Positions 51,716 to 60,523 of a stretch of 64,000 nucleotides of DNA are shown here, piece by piece; the stretch's first letter is position 1, and every line of letters starts with the position of its first letter. The notes beneath the pieces are model-generated. The model had not been told where the DNA came from. It worked only from the letters and a program-made list of their open reading frames with translations, and made no database searches. The position numbers and the translations under genes are program-made. The DNA is from UBA1479 sp002706405 (GTDB lineage Bacteria; Pseudomonadota; Alphaproteobacteria; Rhodospirillales; Casp-alpha2), in NCBI GenBank assembly GCA_963972255.1, contig CAXATO010000002.1:1-64000 (forward strand), given 5' to 3'.

Positions 51716-52990
51716 CTAGCGCTTGATCGCCCGCCAACCGATGTCGCGGCGGCAGAACCCTTCGGGCCAGTCGATCAGATCGACCGCCTCATAGGCCCGG
51801 GCCCGGGCTTCGGGCACGTCCTTGCCGATGGCGGTAACGCCCAGCACGCGCCCGCCGTTGGCGATGACCGTTCCGTCCGGCCCTGCCGCCGTCCCGGCGT
51901 GGAACACGACCACGCCATCGACCGCATCGGCAGCACCCAGACCTTTGATTTCAGTGCCTTTTTTATACTTTCCCGGATAGCCTTTGGCGGCCATGACCAC
52001 GGTCATGGCGACATCGTCCCGCCATTTCAGCTTGGTCTTGGCCAGCCGCCCTTCAGCACAGGCCAGGAGGACCTCCAGCACGTCGGACTTGAGGCGCATC
52101 ATCATGACCTGGCATTCCGGGTCGCCGAACCGGGTGTTGTATTCGATCAGCTTGGGGCCGGCGTCGTCGATCATCAGCCCGGCGTAGAGCACGCCCTTGA
52201 AGGGGCGGCCTTCGGCCGCCATGCCTTTAATTGTCGGCTCGATGATTTCCGCCATGACCCGGTCGGCCATGGCCTGATCCACGATGGGGGCCGGGGAATA
52301 GGCGCCCATGCCGCCCGTGTTGGGGCCTTCGTCGCCGTCGTGGGCGCGCTTGTGGTCCTGGGCGCCGACCAAAGGCAGCGCCGATTCGCCGTCGACCAGG
52401 GCGAAGAAGCTGGCTTCCTCACCTTCCAGGAATTCCTCGACGACAATTTCCGTGCCCGCGTTGCCGAAGGCTTCCTCGATCATGATCTGGTCGACCGCCG
52501 CATAGGCCTCGTTCACATTGCGGCAGATGATGACCCCCTTGCCGGCGGCCAGGCCGTCGGCCTTGACGACGATGGGGGCGCCATGGGTGCGGATGTATTC
52601 CTTGGCCGCGTCCGGCTCGTCAAAGCGGTCGTAATCGGCGGTCGGGATGCCGTATTTGGCGCAGAGGTCCTTGGTGAAGGCCTTGGAGCCTTCCAGCTCC
52701 GCCCCCGCCGCCGTCGGCCCGAAGGATTTGACCCCCAGCGCATCCAGTTTATCGACCAGGCCCGCCACCAGGGGCGCTTCCGGCCCGACCACGACGAAGT
52801 CGATGGCGTTGTCCTTGACGAATCCGATGATGCCGCTCAGGTCCTCGGCCTCGATATCAAGGTTGCGCGCAAGAGCGGCCGTGCCGGCGTTGCCCGGGGC
52901 GCAGAACAATTCGCTGCATTTGGGGGATTTGGCGATGGCCCAGCAAAGAGAATGTTCCCGCCCGCCCGAGCCGACCACGAGTACCTTCAT
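51716..52990 (-). CDS. purD: Phosphoribosylamine--glycine ligase
   Basis: 424 aa ATP-grasp enzyme making glycinamide ribonucleotide in purine synthesis. N-terminal KVLVVGSGGREHSLCWAI, LFCAPGNAGTA, the ATP-grasp part VVKADGLAAGKGVIICRN and the conserved GAQDHKRAHDGDEGPNTGGM are all present; RFGDPECQV is the metal-binding end. Full length. ATG at 52990 with an AGGAGG 14 bases upstream. Divergent from xseA, 101 bases between starts. Confidence 0.97.
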   Translation of the reverse strand: MKVLVVGSGGREHSLCWAIAKSPKCSELFCAPGNAGTAALARNLDIEAEDLSGIIGFVKDNAIDFVVVGPEAPLVAGLVDKLDALGVKSFGPTAAGAELEGSKAFTKDLCAKYGIPTADYDRFDEPDAAKEYIRTHGAPIVVKADGLAAGKGVIICRNVNEAYAAVDQIMIEEAFGNAGTEIVVEEFLEGEEASFFALVDGESALPLVGAQDHKRAHDGDEGPNTGGMGAYSPAPIVDQAMADRVMAEIIEPTIKGMAAEGRPFKGVLYAGLMIDDAGPKLIEYNTRFGDPECQVMMMRLKSDVLEVLLACAEGRLAKTKLKWRDDVAMTVVMAAKGYPGKYKKGTEIKGLGAADAVDGVVVFHAGTAAGPDGTVIANGGRVLGVTAIGKDVPEARARAYEAVDLIDWPEGFCRRDIGWRAIKR

Positions 52991-53091
52991 CCTGTCCCAA
53001 TCCCTCCTGAGTCCGGCGGTTTGTTCGGCGTGCGGCGTTTGCCACGGTCCGCCGTATTGTGTCCGTTCACCGGGCCTTGCATACTGCGCCC

Positions 53092-54567
53092 ATGAGCGAC
53101 AATTCCAGCGGCACCGCGCAGAGTCAACCCGGCGACACCGAGACCAGCCACAACCTGCCGGTCTTTACCGTTTCCGAGATTTCCCAGGCCGTGAAACATA
53201 CGGTCGAGGACACCTTTCAATGGGTGCGAATCCGGGGCGAAATCTCGGGTTTCAAACGCGCCGCTTCGGGGCATCTGTATTTCACCCTGAAGGACGCGGA
53301 TGCGGCGATCGACGGCGTGTGCTGGCGCGGCACGGCCGGGCGCCTATCCATAAAACCCGAAGACGGGATGGAGATCGTCGCCACCGGGCGGCTGACGACC
53401 TATCCCGGGCGTTCCAAGTACCAGGTCGTGGTCGACCATATGGAACTGGCCGGCGAAGGGGCCCTGCTGAAGCTGCTGGAGGACCGCCGCCGCAAGCTGG
53501 AGGCCGAAGGCCTGTTCGCCCCGGACCGCAAGCGCGATCTTCCCTTCCTGCCGGACGTGATCGGGGTCGTGACCTCGCCCACGGGCGCGGTGATCCGCGA
53601 CATCCTGCACCGCCTGGCCGACCGTTTTCCGGTCCATGTCCTGATTTGGCCCGTACTGGTCCAAGGCGACAATGCCGCCGCCCAGGTCGCCGCCGCCGTG
53701 CGCGGATTCGGTGGGATTGACGCCGGCGGCCCAGTGGACGGACAGGTGCCGCGCCCGGATGTGGTCATCGTCGCCCGCGGCGGCGGCAGCCTGGAGGACC
53801 TGTGGGCCTTCAACGAGGAAGAGGTCGTGCGCGCCATCGCCGATTCCCCGATTCCGGTAATTTCAGCCGTCGGCCACGAAACGGACACCACCCTGGCCGA
53901 TTTCGCAGCCGACCGGCGCGCGCCCACCCCGACGGCGGCAGCGGAAATGGCCGTGCCTGTGCGTCTGGACCTGTTGGCCCAGGTCATGGAGGACGGTCGG
54001 CGCATCGCCAGTGCCGTGTCCCGGCTGCTGGCCGACCACCGCCGCCACCTGGAGTCCACCGCCCGAGCGCTGCCCAACCCGGCCCGCATGCTGCAGGAAC
54101 AGACGCAGCGGCTTGATGACTGGACCGACCGCCTGGGGCAGTCGCTGGGCGGCGGGCTGGAGCGCCGCCGCGCACGCCTCGCCAATGCCGCCGTCGGGTT
54201 GACCCGGCCCGACAAGATCATCCAGATGGAGGCTGGCCGCCTTGCCTCGGAAGTACGCGCCCTGAAGACCGCCGGCCGGGCCGCCGTGGACCGGGCGCGG
54301 GGCCGCCTGGCCCAGGCGTCGGCCTTGTTGGAAAGCTATTCCTATCAGCGCGTTCTGGATCGCGGGTTCGCTCTGGTCACCGACCCGGCGGGCGCCCCCG
54401 TGACCTCGGCCAAGGGGCTCAAGACCGGGGACCGGCTGGATATTCGGCTTAGCGACGGGACGCGGCCGGTCACGGTTTCAGGCAACACGACCCCGGCCAA
54501 ACCAAAAGCGCCGGACAAACCAAAAACGGACAAGCCCGGCGACGGCCGGCAGGGGCGGCTTCTGTGA
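53092..54567 (+). CDS. xseA: Exodeoxyribonuclease VII large subunit
   Basis: 491 aa from ATG 53092. OB-fold at the N-terminus (FTVSEISQAVKHTVEDTFQW and VRIRGEISGFK), then the nuclease core with GVVTSPTGAVIRDIL, RPDVVIVARGGGSLEDLWAF and ISAVGHETDTTLADFAAD, followed by a long Arg/Ala-rich coiled coil and a Pro/Lys tail. It digests single-stranded DNA with the small subunit XseB, whose gene is not in the window. A GTG at 53059 is an alternative start. The last bases overlap the M23 gene as GTGA. Confidence 0.95.
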   Translation: MSDNSSGTAQSQPGDTETSHNLPVFTVSEISQAVKHTVEDTFQWVRIRGEISGFKRAASGHLYFTLKDADAAIDGVCWRGTAGRLSIKPEDGMEIVATGRLTTYPGRSKYQVVVDHMELAGEGALLKLLEDRRRKLEAEGLFAPDRKRDLPFLPDVIGVVTSPTGAVIRDILHRLADRFPVHVLIWPVLVQGDNAAAQVAAAVRGFGGIDAGGPVDGQVPRPDVVIVARGGGSLEDLWAFNEEEVVRAIADSPIPVISAVGHETDTTLADFAADRRAPTPTAAAEMAVPVRLDLLAQVMEDGRRIASAVSRLLADHRRHLESTARALPNPARMLQEQTQRLDDWTDRLGQSLGGGLERRRARLANAAVGLTRPDKIIQMEAGRLASEVRALKTAGRAAVDRARGRLAQASALLESYSYQRVLDRGFALVTDPAGAPVTSAKGLKTGDRLDIRLSDGTRPVTVSGNTTPAKPKAPDKPKTDKPGDGRQGRLL

Positions 54568-55394
54568 CATTCCTTCTTCGCATTTTTCTGGTCGCGACGG
54601 CCCTCGTCGCGGCGGGCGCCGATCCGGCCCGCGCGCTGGAGATTTCCGGCACCTTCGTCCAAGGCGGCCTGGCCACGGGTAAGGTCGAGCCGGGGACCGC
54701 GCTGACCCTCGACGGAAACCCCGTGGCCGTGGCGCCGGACGGCAGCTTCATCATCGGCTTCGGGCGCAAGGCCAAGGGCAAAATGGTGCTGCGGGCGGTG
54801 CCGCCGGAAGGCCCGTCCGAGACGCGGGAGCTCCAGATCAAGGCGCGCAAGTACAAGATCCAGCGCATCGACGGCCTGCCGACGCGCAAGGTCAGCCCGA
54901 CCAGCCCGGCAGATCTCGCCCGCATCAAGAGCGACCGCCGGCAGATCGTCGAGGTCCGCAAGCGGACGACGCTCAAGACCTTCTTCGACACCGGCTTCAT
55001 GTGGCCGGTCACAGGCCGCATTTCCGGTGTGTTCGGCAGCCAGCGCATCCTCAACGGCAAGCCCCGCAGCCCGCATAACGGCGTCGATGTCGCGGCCCCC
55101 CGCGGCACGCCGGTAAAAACCATGGGCGACGGCGTGGTGGCGCTAGTCAATCAGGACATGTTCTTCACGGGAAAAACGGTGATGATCGACCACGGCTTGG
55201 GCCTGACGTCTGTCTATATCCATATGGACAAGATCACCGTGAACGAAGGGGATTTCGTGACCAAGGGCATGCAGATCGGCACCGTGGGCGCCACCGGCCG
55301 GGCCACGGGCCCGCATCTGCATTGGGGGGTCAGCTGGTTCAACATCCATCTGGACCCGGCGCTGTTGGTGGGGCCGCAGAAACCCAAGGAATAA
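54564..55394 (+). CDS. M23 family metallopeptidase with N-terminal beta domain
   Basis: 276 aa, exported (MTFLLRIFLVATALVAAGAD). LytM zinc ligands: H171 and D175 in SPHNGVDVAAP and H251/H253 in GPHLHWGV; H220 is in SVYIHM. All expected residues are present, so it may cut peptidoglycan cross-bridges. Residues 30-90 form a beta-rich module, as in NlpD/EnvC-like or DipM-type proteins. Start is a GTG at 54564 overlapping the xseA stop. A second M23 protein (34413-35444) is encoded elsewhere in the window. Confidence 0.88.
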   Translation: MTFLLRIFLVATALVAAGADPARALEISGTFVQGGLATGKVEPGTALTLDGNPVAVAPDGSFIIGFGRKAKGKMVLRAVPPEGPSETRELQIKARKYKIQRIDGLPTRKVSPTSPADLARIKSDRRQIVEVRKRTTLKTFFDTGFMWPVTGRISGVFGSQRILNGKPRSPHNGVDVAAPRGTPVKTMGDGVVALVNQDMFFTGKTVMIDHGLGLTSVYIHMDKITVNEGDFVTKGMQIGTVGATGRATGPHLHWGVSWFNIHLDPALLVGPQKPKE

Positions 55395-55418
55395 CGGTCG
55401 GCTATTCTTGTCTGATCG

Positions 55419-56120
55419 TCACGGGTCGATCTGATAGACCTTATGACCGTCGCTTAGGTCCTTGATGCGGTCGATCCGACCACCGTCCCAATGGTAGCTG
55501 ACGTGACGCCCCTGAACGGGAACGTCCATCACGTCCGGATGGAAGGCGGCGAAACATTCCCCGCCGTCGTGGCGGACGCTGGGGTAGACGATGCCGTCGC
55601 CACCGGCGGTACGGACCTCCCGCGCATAGGCCTGAGACGCGCCATAGTCTTCGGGATCAAGCAGGTCCGCAAAGTCGCCAGCCCGCAGATCGACCAAAGT
55701 GGCCTCAATACGCCCCACAAGCTCACGTAGGTTGGCAATCCACCCCGGCGTCTCCGCCGTCGCCCTACAAAACCGCGTTTGATGGTGAACCGTTTCAAAC
55801 AAGGCCGTTTCATATCCGTTGGCCGCATAGAAGGCGCCGAAGGAACCGTCGTGAAACCGCCCCGGACGATCCGGACTGACATGGGTGAACGGCGCCATGA
55901 CATAGGAAGCACCGGCGCCGCCAACGCGTCGTTCCGGCGGGACGAGGTCTAGGTTTCCGATCGTTTCGGCGAGGCGTGCGTTGGTCTTTCCTTCCGCCGC
56001 CGCCAATAGCGCCCAGTCCTCGGGGGCAGCGATATCCTCGAACACGTCGATCGGGGGATAGGCGGAATTGATGAAACGGTGGTAGGACCAGGCCACATGG
56101 GACGCCGGGGCACTTACCAT
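55419..56120 (-). CDS. RES-domain toxin (NAD+ phosphorylase type)
   Basis: 233 aa RES family protein. GSFGAFYAANGYETALFETVHH (residues about 92-113) is the family's central motif; RPGRFHDG and GDGIVYPSVRHDGG supply the other conserved parts, including Arg, Tyr and Glu residues used for NAD+ cleavage in known RES toxins. Homologues such as MbcT degrade NAD+ and arrest growth. It is translated after the antitoxin, the ATG at 56120 overlapping the antitoxin stop (ATGGTAA). Inferred to be neutralised by that protein. Confidence 0.9.
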   Translation of the reverse strand: MVSAPASHVAWSYHRFINSAYPPIDVFEDIAAPEDWALLAAAEGKTNARLAETIGNLDLVPPERRVGGAGASYVMAPFTHVSPDRPGRFHDGSFGAFYAANGYETALFETVHHQTRFCRATAETPGWIANLRELVGRIEATLVDLRAGDFADLLDPEDYGASQAYAREVRTAGGDGIVYPSVRHDGGECFAAFHPDVMDVPVQGRHVSYHWDGGRIDRIKDLSDGHKVYQIDP

Positions 56121-56527
56121 GGCCCTCGGACCGCATCCAAATACCGACGCACCCGCATCAAGTCCGTGAGCTGGCCACCCAGCATCACCGCCAAGGCAGA
56201 CTGGTCGCCGAAAGCCGCGTTTGGCCGCTTGATCCAGCCGTAGCCGCGTTCCGTATCCTTGAACAGCAGACGCAGTGCCTTGTGAATCCCCAGCAGGTTC
56301 GACAAGCGCGCCGAAAGATCGGGGCCGACCCGACCATATTCTCCAGCCTTCCAGCGCTGGAACGTGCGCGGCGCAATTTCACCGAGCAATGTTGCCGCCT
56401 GTGTATCCGTGAGCCCCCAACGATCAAACAGGTTAATCACCGCCCGTTGCATGGCGTGAATCTCCTCGGTGGAGAACACCACCCCAGGCGGTGCCGGTTG
56501 CGGTTCAATGAGACGAAGATGGGGCAT
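56114..56527 (-). CDS. Xre/MbcA/ParS-type antitoxin
   Basis: 137 aa from the ATG at 56527 (AGGG nine bases up). Core helix-turn-helix at about 45-75 (GLTDTQAATLLGEIAPRTFQ, with RWK after it), then the ParS/MbcA toxin-binding part with LSNLLGIHKALRLLF and WIKRPNAAFGDQSALAVMLG. This is the standard partner of RES toxins and normally represses its own operon. Two GACA-NN-TGTC palindromes lie over its promoter. The frame extends to 56590 but across the promoter. Confidence 0.9.
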   Translation of the reverse strand: MPHLRLIEPQPAPPGVVFSTEEIHAMQRAVINLFDRWGLTDTQAATLLGEIAPRTFQRWKAGEYGRVGPDLSARLSNLLGIHKALRLLFKDTERGYGWIKRPNAAFGDQSALAVMLGGQLTDLMRVRRYLDAVRGPW

Positions 56528-56556
56528 CGGAATGAACCCTATGCAAATCAAAATTA

Positions 56557-56597
56557 GACATTTGTCTCCATAATATAAAAATAGCGACAAATGTCAA
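56557..56597 (-). promoter_or_regulatory. Promoter and twin operators of the toxin-antitoxin operon
   Basis: On the minus strand a perfect -35 TTGACA (56597-56592) and -10 TATTAT (56575-56570) are separated by 16 bases, giving a start near 56563 and a leader of about 36 bases. Two palindromes of form GACA-NN-TGTC lie at 56586-56595, overlapping the -35, and 56557-56566, at the start. They are 29 bases centre to centre. This is a compact autoregulatory arrangement for the Xre protein (inference). The segment is far more AT-rich than its surroundings. Confidence 0.75.
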
Positions 56598-56606
56598 TAA
56601 TTGCCT

Positions 56607-57512
56607 CTACCCATCCTCGCTAGGCCAACGATTGTGCAGCCACAGCCATTGTTCCGGCGTGTCGCGGACCCATTGTTCGACCTGGTTGTTGATCCGCGTC
56701 ATCGCCGCCAGGACATCGGCCTTGTGATCGCCGGTCTTCTTGAAGCGGACGGGCGGCAGGGCCGTCATCTTGAAGCGGGCTCCTTTAAGACGTGTCACCC
56801 GTGCCGCGACCACCGGGCAGTCGTGGCGCAGGGCCAGTTCGGCCAGCGCCGGGGCGGTCATGGCCGGGCGGCCGAAGAACGGCACGGCGATGCCGTCGTT
56901 CATTTTCTGATCGACCAGCATGGCCAGGTGACTGCCCGACCGGAAAGCGTTGAGAAGCTGGCGCACACCCTGTGGCCCCTTCGGGATCAAGGCCCCTTCG
57001 ACGGCCGCGCGGCCATGGCGGTACAGCCATTCGACCAGGCGATTGTTGGCTTCGCGGTAGACCCGGTCGAGCGGCAGGCCCCGCTGTGTGGCACCCAAGG
57101 CCAGGATTTCCCAGTTGCCGATATGGGCGGAATAGAAAATGCCCGCCTCATTGTCGTCACGCAGCTGGTCCACGTATTCGCCGCCTTCGACCTCGACCCG
57201 GCCGCCATCGGCGTAAACGTCGATTTCCTGCAGATGGGGAAATTCGGCGGCAAGCCGGCCCAGATTGTCCCACATGCCGCGAACGATGCGCTCGACCTCG
57301 GCATCCGGCTTATCGGGGAACACGGCACGCAGGTTCCGGCGCGCCCGGTCCGACAGGCGCAGGCGCGGGCCGATCGTGCGCGCCAACGCCCCACCCAATC
57401 CCGACGCCCAATCAAGCGGCAGCATGCGGAAGAACATGTAGACCGTGAACGCTGCCGCCGCCTGGACGGGGTGAATCACGTATTTGTTCAGCGGGGCCGG
57501 CGCATGGGCCAT
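56607..57512 (-). CDS. LpxL/HtrB-like lipid A acyltransferase
   Basis: 301 aa. The acyltransferase motif H-x4-E is H130-IGNW-E135 in FYSAHIGNWE; a membrane-associated N-terminus (AAAAFTVYMFFRMLPLDWAS) and ANNRLVEWLYRHGRAA, LVDQKMNDG and VPFFGRPAMT are family features. It should add a secondary acyl chain to Kdo-lipid A. Last gene of the leftward lipid A operon, 16 bases after lpxK. Which late acyltransferase it is cannot be told by eye. Confidence 0.88.
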   Translation of the reverse strand: MAHAPAPLNKYVIHPVQAAAAFTVYMFFRMLPLDWASGLGGALARTIGPRLRLSDRARRNLRAVFPDKPDAEVERIVRGMWDNLGRLAAEFPHLQEIDVYADGGRVEVEGGEYVDQLRDDNEAGIFYSAHIGNWEILALGATQRGLPLDRVYREANNRLVEWLYRHGRAAVEGALIPKGPQGVRQLLNAFRSGSHLAMLVDQKMNDGIAVPFFGRPAMTAPALAELALRHDCPVVAARVTRLKGARFKMTALPPVRFKKTGDHKADVLAAMTRINNQVEQWVRDTPEQWLWLHNRWPSEDG

Positions 57513-57528
57513 GGAATCGGCTGCCTGG

Positions 57529-58515
57529 TTAGGGTTTGACGGTTTGTAACAATCGGTCGAGGGCCGTTTCGTCGTCCCATTGCAGGGTGATTGTCAAGAC
57601 TTCAATGCCCGCGCGGTCGCCGGCGGAGATGCGCTGGGCGTCCTTTTCCGTGGTTATCAAAACCCCTTTCAGGGCCTCTGCACAACGTTTCAAGGCGGCC
57701 AGATCAGCAGAGCTAAAGAGATGATGGTCGGGAAAGGCTTTCGTTCCGGCAAGGCGGCAACCGTGATCACGCAGGGTCTGGAAAAACTTTTCCGGATGCC
57801 CGATCCCGGCGAAGGCAACACCCAGGACTTTTGAAATTTGCTCGATTTCGGGGCCGGGAACAACCCGAGCCGTCAGCACCGGCAGGTCTTTCGGACCGAA
57901 GCGGCGCGCCGCATCGGCCACGCCCCAGACATCATCGCCGATCACGACAAGCGCATCCGCCCGCGCGAGCCCCGCCCGCAGGCTTTCGCGCAGCGGCCCG
58001 GCCGGAATCAGAAAGCCGTTGCCGAAACCAAAACGGCCGTCGACGACGACGATGGACAAATCCTTGGCGAGCGACGGGTCCTGAAAGCCGTCATCCAGCA
58101 CCAGCGCCCCGGCCCCGGCGTCCACGGCGGCGCGGGCCGCGTGGGTCCGGTCGCCGCCGACCCAGACCGGTGCGACCTTGGCGATCATCAGAGGCTCGTC
58201 CCCGACCTCGTCCGCCCTATCCATATCCGGGTCTACGGGCCGGGGAACCGTGCCGGCCGCGCCGCCGTAACCGCGGCTGATCACATGGGGCAGCCGTCCG
58301 GCGGCGCCCAAGCGGCGCACGATGTCGATCACCACCGGCGTCTTGCCCGCCCCGCCGGCCGTCAGGTTGCCGACGCAGATCACGGGCGCGCCGACATCAA
58401 CTGCTTTCTGACGCTGGCGCAACACGGTCGCGGTGCCGTAGATCAGACCGAGCGGTGACAGCAATATCCCCAAGGCGGACGGCGCCGCCGCATACCAGAA
58501 ACCGGGGGTTTTCAT
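57529..58515 (-). CDS. lpxK: Tetraacyldisaccharide 4'-kinase
   Basis: 328 aa. Phosphorylates the 4' position of the lipid A disaccharide. Single N-terminal membrane segment, then a variant Walker A NLTAGGAGKTP at 50-60, VISRGYGG, the DDGFQDPSL motif, GPLRESLRAGLARADALVVI and ITTEKDAQRI. These are the standard LpxK blocks. ATG at 58515 overlaps the waaA stop by four bases. Located in the usual lipid A operon between waaA and the LpxL-like gene. Confidence 0.95.
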   Translation of the reverse strand: MKTPGFWYAAAPSALGILLSPLGLIYGTATVLRQRQKAVDVGAPVICVGNLTAGGAGKTPVVIDIVRRLGAAGRLPHVISRGYGGAAGTVPRPVDPDMDRADEVGDEPLMIAKVAPVWVGGDRTHAARAAVDAGAGALVLDDGFQDPSLAKDLSIVVVDGRFGFGNGFLIPAGPLRESLRAGLARADALVVIGDDVWGVADAARRFGPKDLPVLTARVVPGPEIEQISKVLGVAFAGIGHPEKFFQTLRDHGCRLAGTKAFPDHHLFSSADLAALKRCAEALKGVLITTEKDAQRISAGDRAGIEVLTITLQWDDETALDRLLQTVKP

Positions 58516-59798
58516 GCGCCCCCCTTGCCGTCGCCCAGGCGTTGCAGATAGGGGGAGAGTTCCGCCATCAGGCGGTCGATGACCCCGGCTTCCGCCTGGG
58601 CAAAGGTACGGGCATGCTCGGCGAAGGTGTCGGCCTCCGCTGTGTCACGCAGAAGGCGGCCCACGGCGGCGCTTAACCCCGTTCCATCGGCGACGGGCAA
58701 GGAGGCTCCGGCGATCGCCATGCGTGCGGCCATGTCGGCGAAGTTGGTCATGCGCGGGCCGTGCAGCACGGCGCAGCCGAGGCGCGCCGGCTCCAACAGG
58801 TTCTGTCCGCCGTCCGCCGACAGCGATTTACCCATGAACACGACCGGCGCCAAGGTAAAGAACACACCCAGTTCGCCCATGGTATCGGCAATGTAGACGT
58901 CCGTGCCGGCATCGGGCAGGTCGCCTACGGCCCGCCGCTTGACCCGGCCCCCCTGCGCGGCGAGTTGGGCCGCGATCTCCGCCCCCCGGTTCGGATGGCG
59001 CGGTACGATGATCGTCAACAGCCCCGAATGGGTCGGCGCCAGGTCCTGATGGACGCGCCAGGCGATGGCTTCTTCCCCGGCCCAGGTGCTGGCCGCAAGC
59101 CACACCGGACGACCCGTCGTGGCGGCGCGCAGATCCGCCAGCCGCGCCGCATCGGCGGGCAGGGGATCGGCCGCGAACTTCAGGTTCCCCACGCTGCGCG
59201 CACCCGGCGCCCCCAGGGCGCGCAAGCGCTCGGCGTCGCCTTCGGTCTGCCCCAGGCAAAGGGCAAACCCGCCGAGCAGCCCGGCGATGAACTTAGGGAC
59301 TCGCGACCATCCCTTGAAGGAGCGCGGCGAAATGCGCCCGTTGACGAGGATCAGGGGCTTGCCCCGCGCCGCCGTTTCCGAAAGCAGGTTGGGCCAGAAT
59401 TCCGATTCCGCCCAAAGGGTCAGGTCCGGCCGCCAATGATCGAGGAACCGGCGCACGTAAGCCATCCGATCGACCGGCACGTATTGGTGAACCGCCCCCT
59501 TGGGCAGACGGTCGGCCAACATGCGCGCCGATGTCACCGTGCCCGTGGTGATCAGAATGTTGGCGGTGGGGGCTGCCGTCTTCAAGCGGTTGATCAGCGT
59601 CAGCAAAGACATGGCCTCGCCCACGCTGGCGCCGTGCAGCCAGATCAATGGACCGTCGGGGCGCGCCATCGCGGCCCGGCCCAGCCGTTCATTGAAGCGG
59701 TGAGGATCTTCCTTCCCGGCCTTGATCCGCCGGCCCAGATAGACATGGATCAAGGGAGCACCCAAGGTCGTCATTGCACGGTAAAGACCAAGCATCAT
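58512..59798 (-). CDS. waaA: 3-deoxy-D-manno-octulosonic acid transferase
   Basis: 428 aa GT-B glycosyltransferase adding Kdo to lipid IVA. N-terminal membrane anchor and HRFNERLG / WLHGASVGEAMSLLTLI, LWAESEFWPN, LAASTWAGEE, the nucleotide-binding loop VVFMGKSLSADGGQNLLEPA typical of the family. The ATG at 59798 overlaps the DUF374 stop by four bases (ATGA) with GGAG upstream; frame further up is the neighbour read out of frame. One or two Kdo additions cannot be told from sequence. Confidence 0.94.
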   Translation of the reverse strand: MMLGLYRAMTTLGAPLIHVYLGRRIKAGKEDPHRFNERLGRAAMARPDGPLIWLHGASVGEAMSLLTLINRLKTAAPTANILITTGTVTSARMLADRLPKGAVHQYVPVDRMAYVRRFLDHWRPDLTLWAESEFWPNLLSETAARGKPLILVNGRISPRSFKGWSRVPKFIAGLLGGFALCLGQTEGDAERLRALGAPGARSVGNLKFAADPLPADAARLADLRAATTGRPVWLAASTWAGEEAIAWRVHQDLAPTHSGLLTIIVPRHPNRGAEIAAQLAAQGGRVKRRAVGDLPDAGTDVYIADTMGELGVFFTLAPVVFMGKSLSADGGQNLLEPARLGCAVLHGPRMTNFADMAARMAIAGASLPVADGTGLSAAVGRLLRDTAEADTFAEHARTFAQAEAGVIDRLMAELSPYLQRLGDGKGGA

Positions 59799-60499
59799 CG
59801 GGGCTCCCCGGCCTCGGCGGGCTCGACCGGCACACGACCGGTCAGGCGATCGGCCTCGGCGGTGATTGAATTGAGCGCGTCCTCGACCTCCGTCCGCGCC
59901 GCCGCCATCTGTGCCGCGTCGGCGTCGCGCGCAACCTCGATGGGATCCCCCCATAGGATCACGCCGCGTCCGAAGGGCCAGGCGATCAGGAAGCGGTCCC
60001 AGCTTTGCAGCACCCGCCCGCGGGCCGCGCCGAAGGTCGCGGGAATGATCGGCACACCGGCAAGCCGCGCCAAGGCCACGGCGCCGTCACTGGCACGCAT
60101 GCGCGGACCGCGCGGACCGTCGGGCGTGATGCCGACGCAGTCGCCGGCCTTGAGCGCCTTGACCATGGCACGCAGCGCCTGAGCACCACCTTTCGACGAC
60201 GACCCGGCCACGGTCATGATGCCGAAATGGCCGACCGTGCGGGCGATGATCTGGCCGTCCCGATGCTGGGAAATCAGCATGTGGATCGCCTTATCGCCGG
60301 GCCAGCAATGGGGCATCATCAGAAGGCGGCCGTGCCAGAAACACAGGATGAACGGCTTTCCCGCCGCCCAGTGGGCGCGGGCCGCATCGCCGCCGATGAC
60401 CTGCCAATGGCCCGTGGCATGGACCAGACGGATATAGAGCGAGCCCAGCCAGCACAACGCCCGGCGCAGCCCATCGCTTTTCAGTATCCGTTTCACCAT
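59795..60499 (-). CDS. DUF374 lysophospholipid acyltransferase-family protein
   Basis: 234 aa. CFWHGRLLMMP (H56, acyltransferase block 1) and GITPDGPRGPRM with AVALARLAGVPIIP match the DUF374/LPLAT-like family often found beside waaA. A membrane-proximal N-terminus is expected. Probably an envelope acyltransferase; the substrate is unknown. It overlaps waaA by four bases, so it is co-translated, and it starts 24 bases downstream of the msbA stop. Confidence 0.87.
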   Translation of the reverse strand: MVKRILKSDGLRRALCWLGSLYIRLVHATGHWQVIGGDAARAHWAAGKPFILCFWHGRLLMMPHCWPGDKAIHMLISQHRDGQIIARTVGHFGIMTVAGSSSKGGAQALRAMVKALKAGDCVGITPDGPRGPRMRASDGAVALARLAGVPIIPATFGAARGRVLQSWDRFLIAWPFGRGVILWGDPIEVARDADAAQMAAARTEVEDALNSITAEADRLTGRVPVEPAEAGEPR

Positions 60500-60523
60500 G
60501 GCGGGATCACCGGGCCGGGCCGG

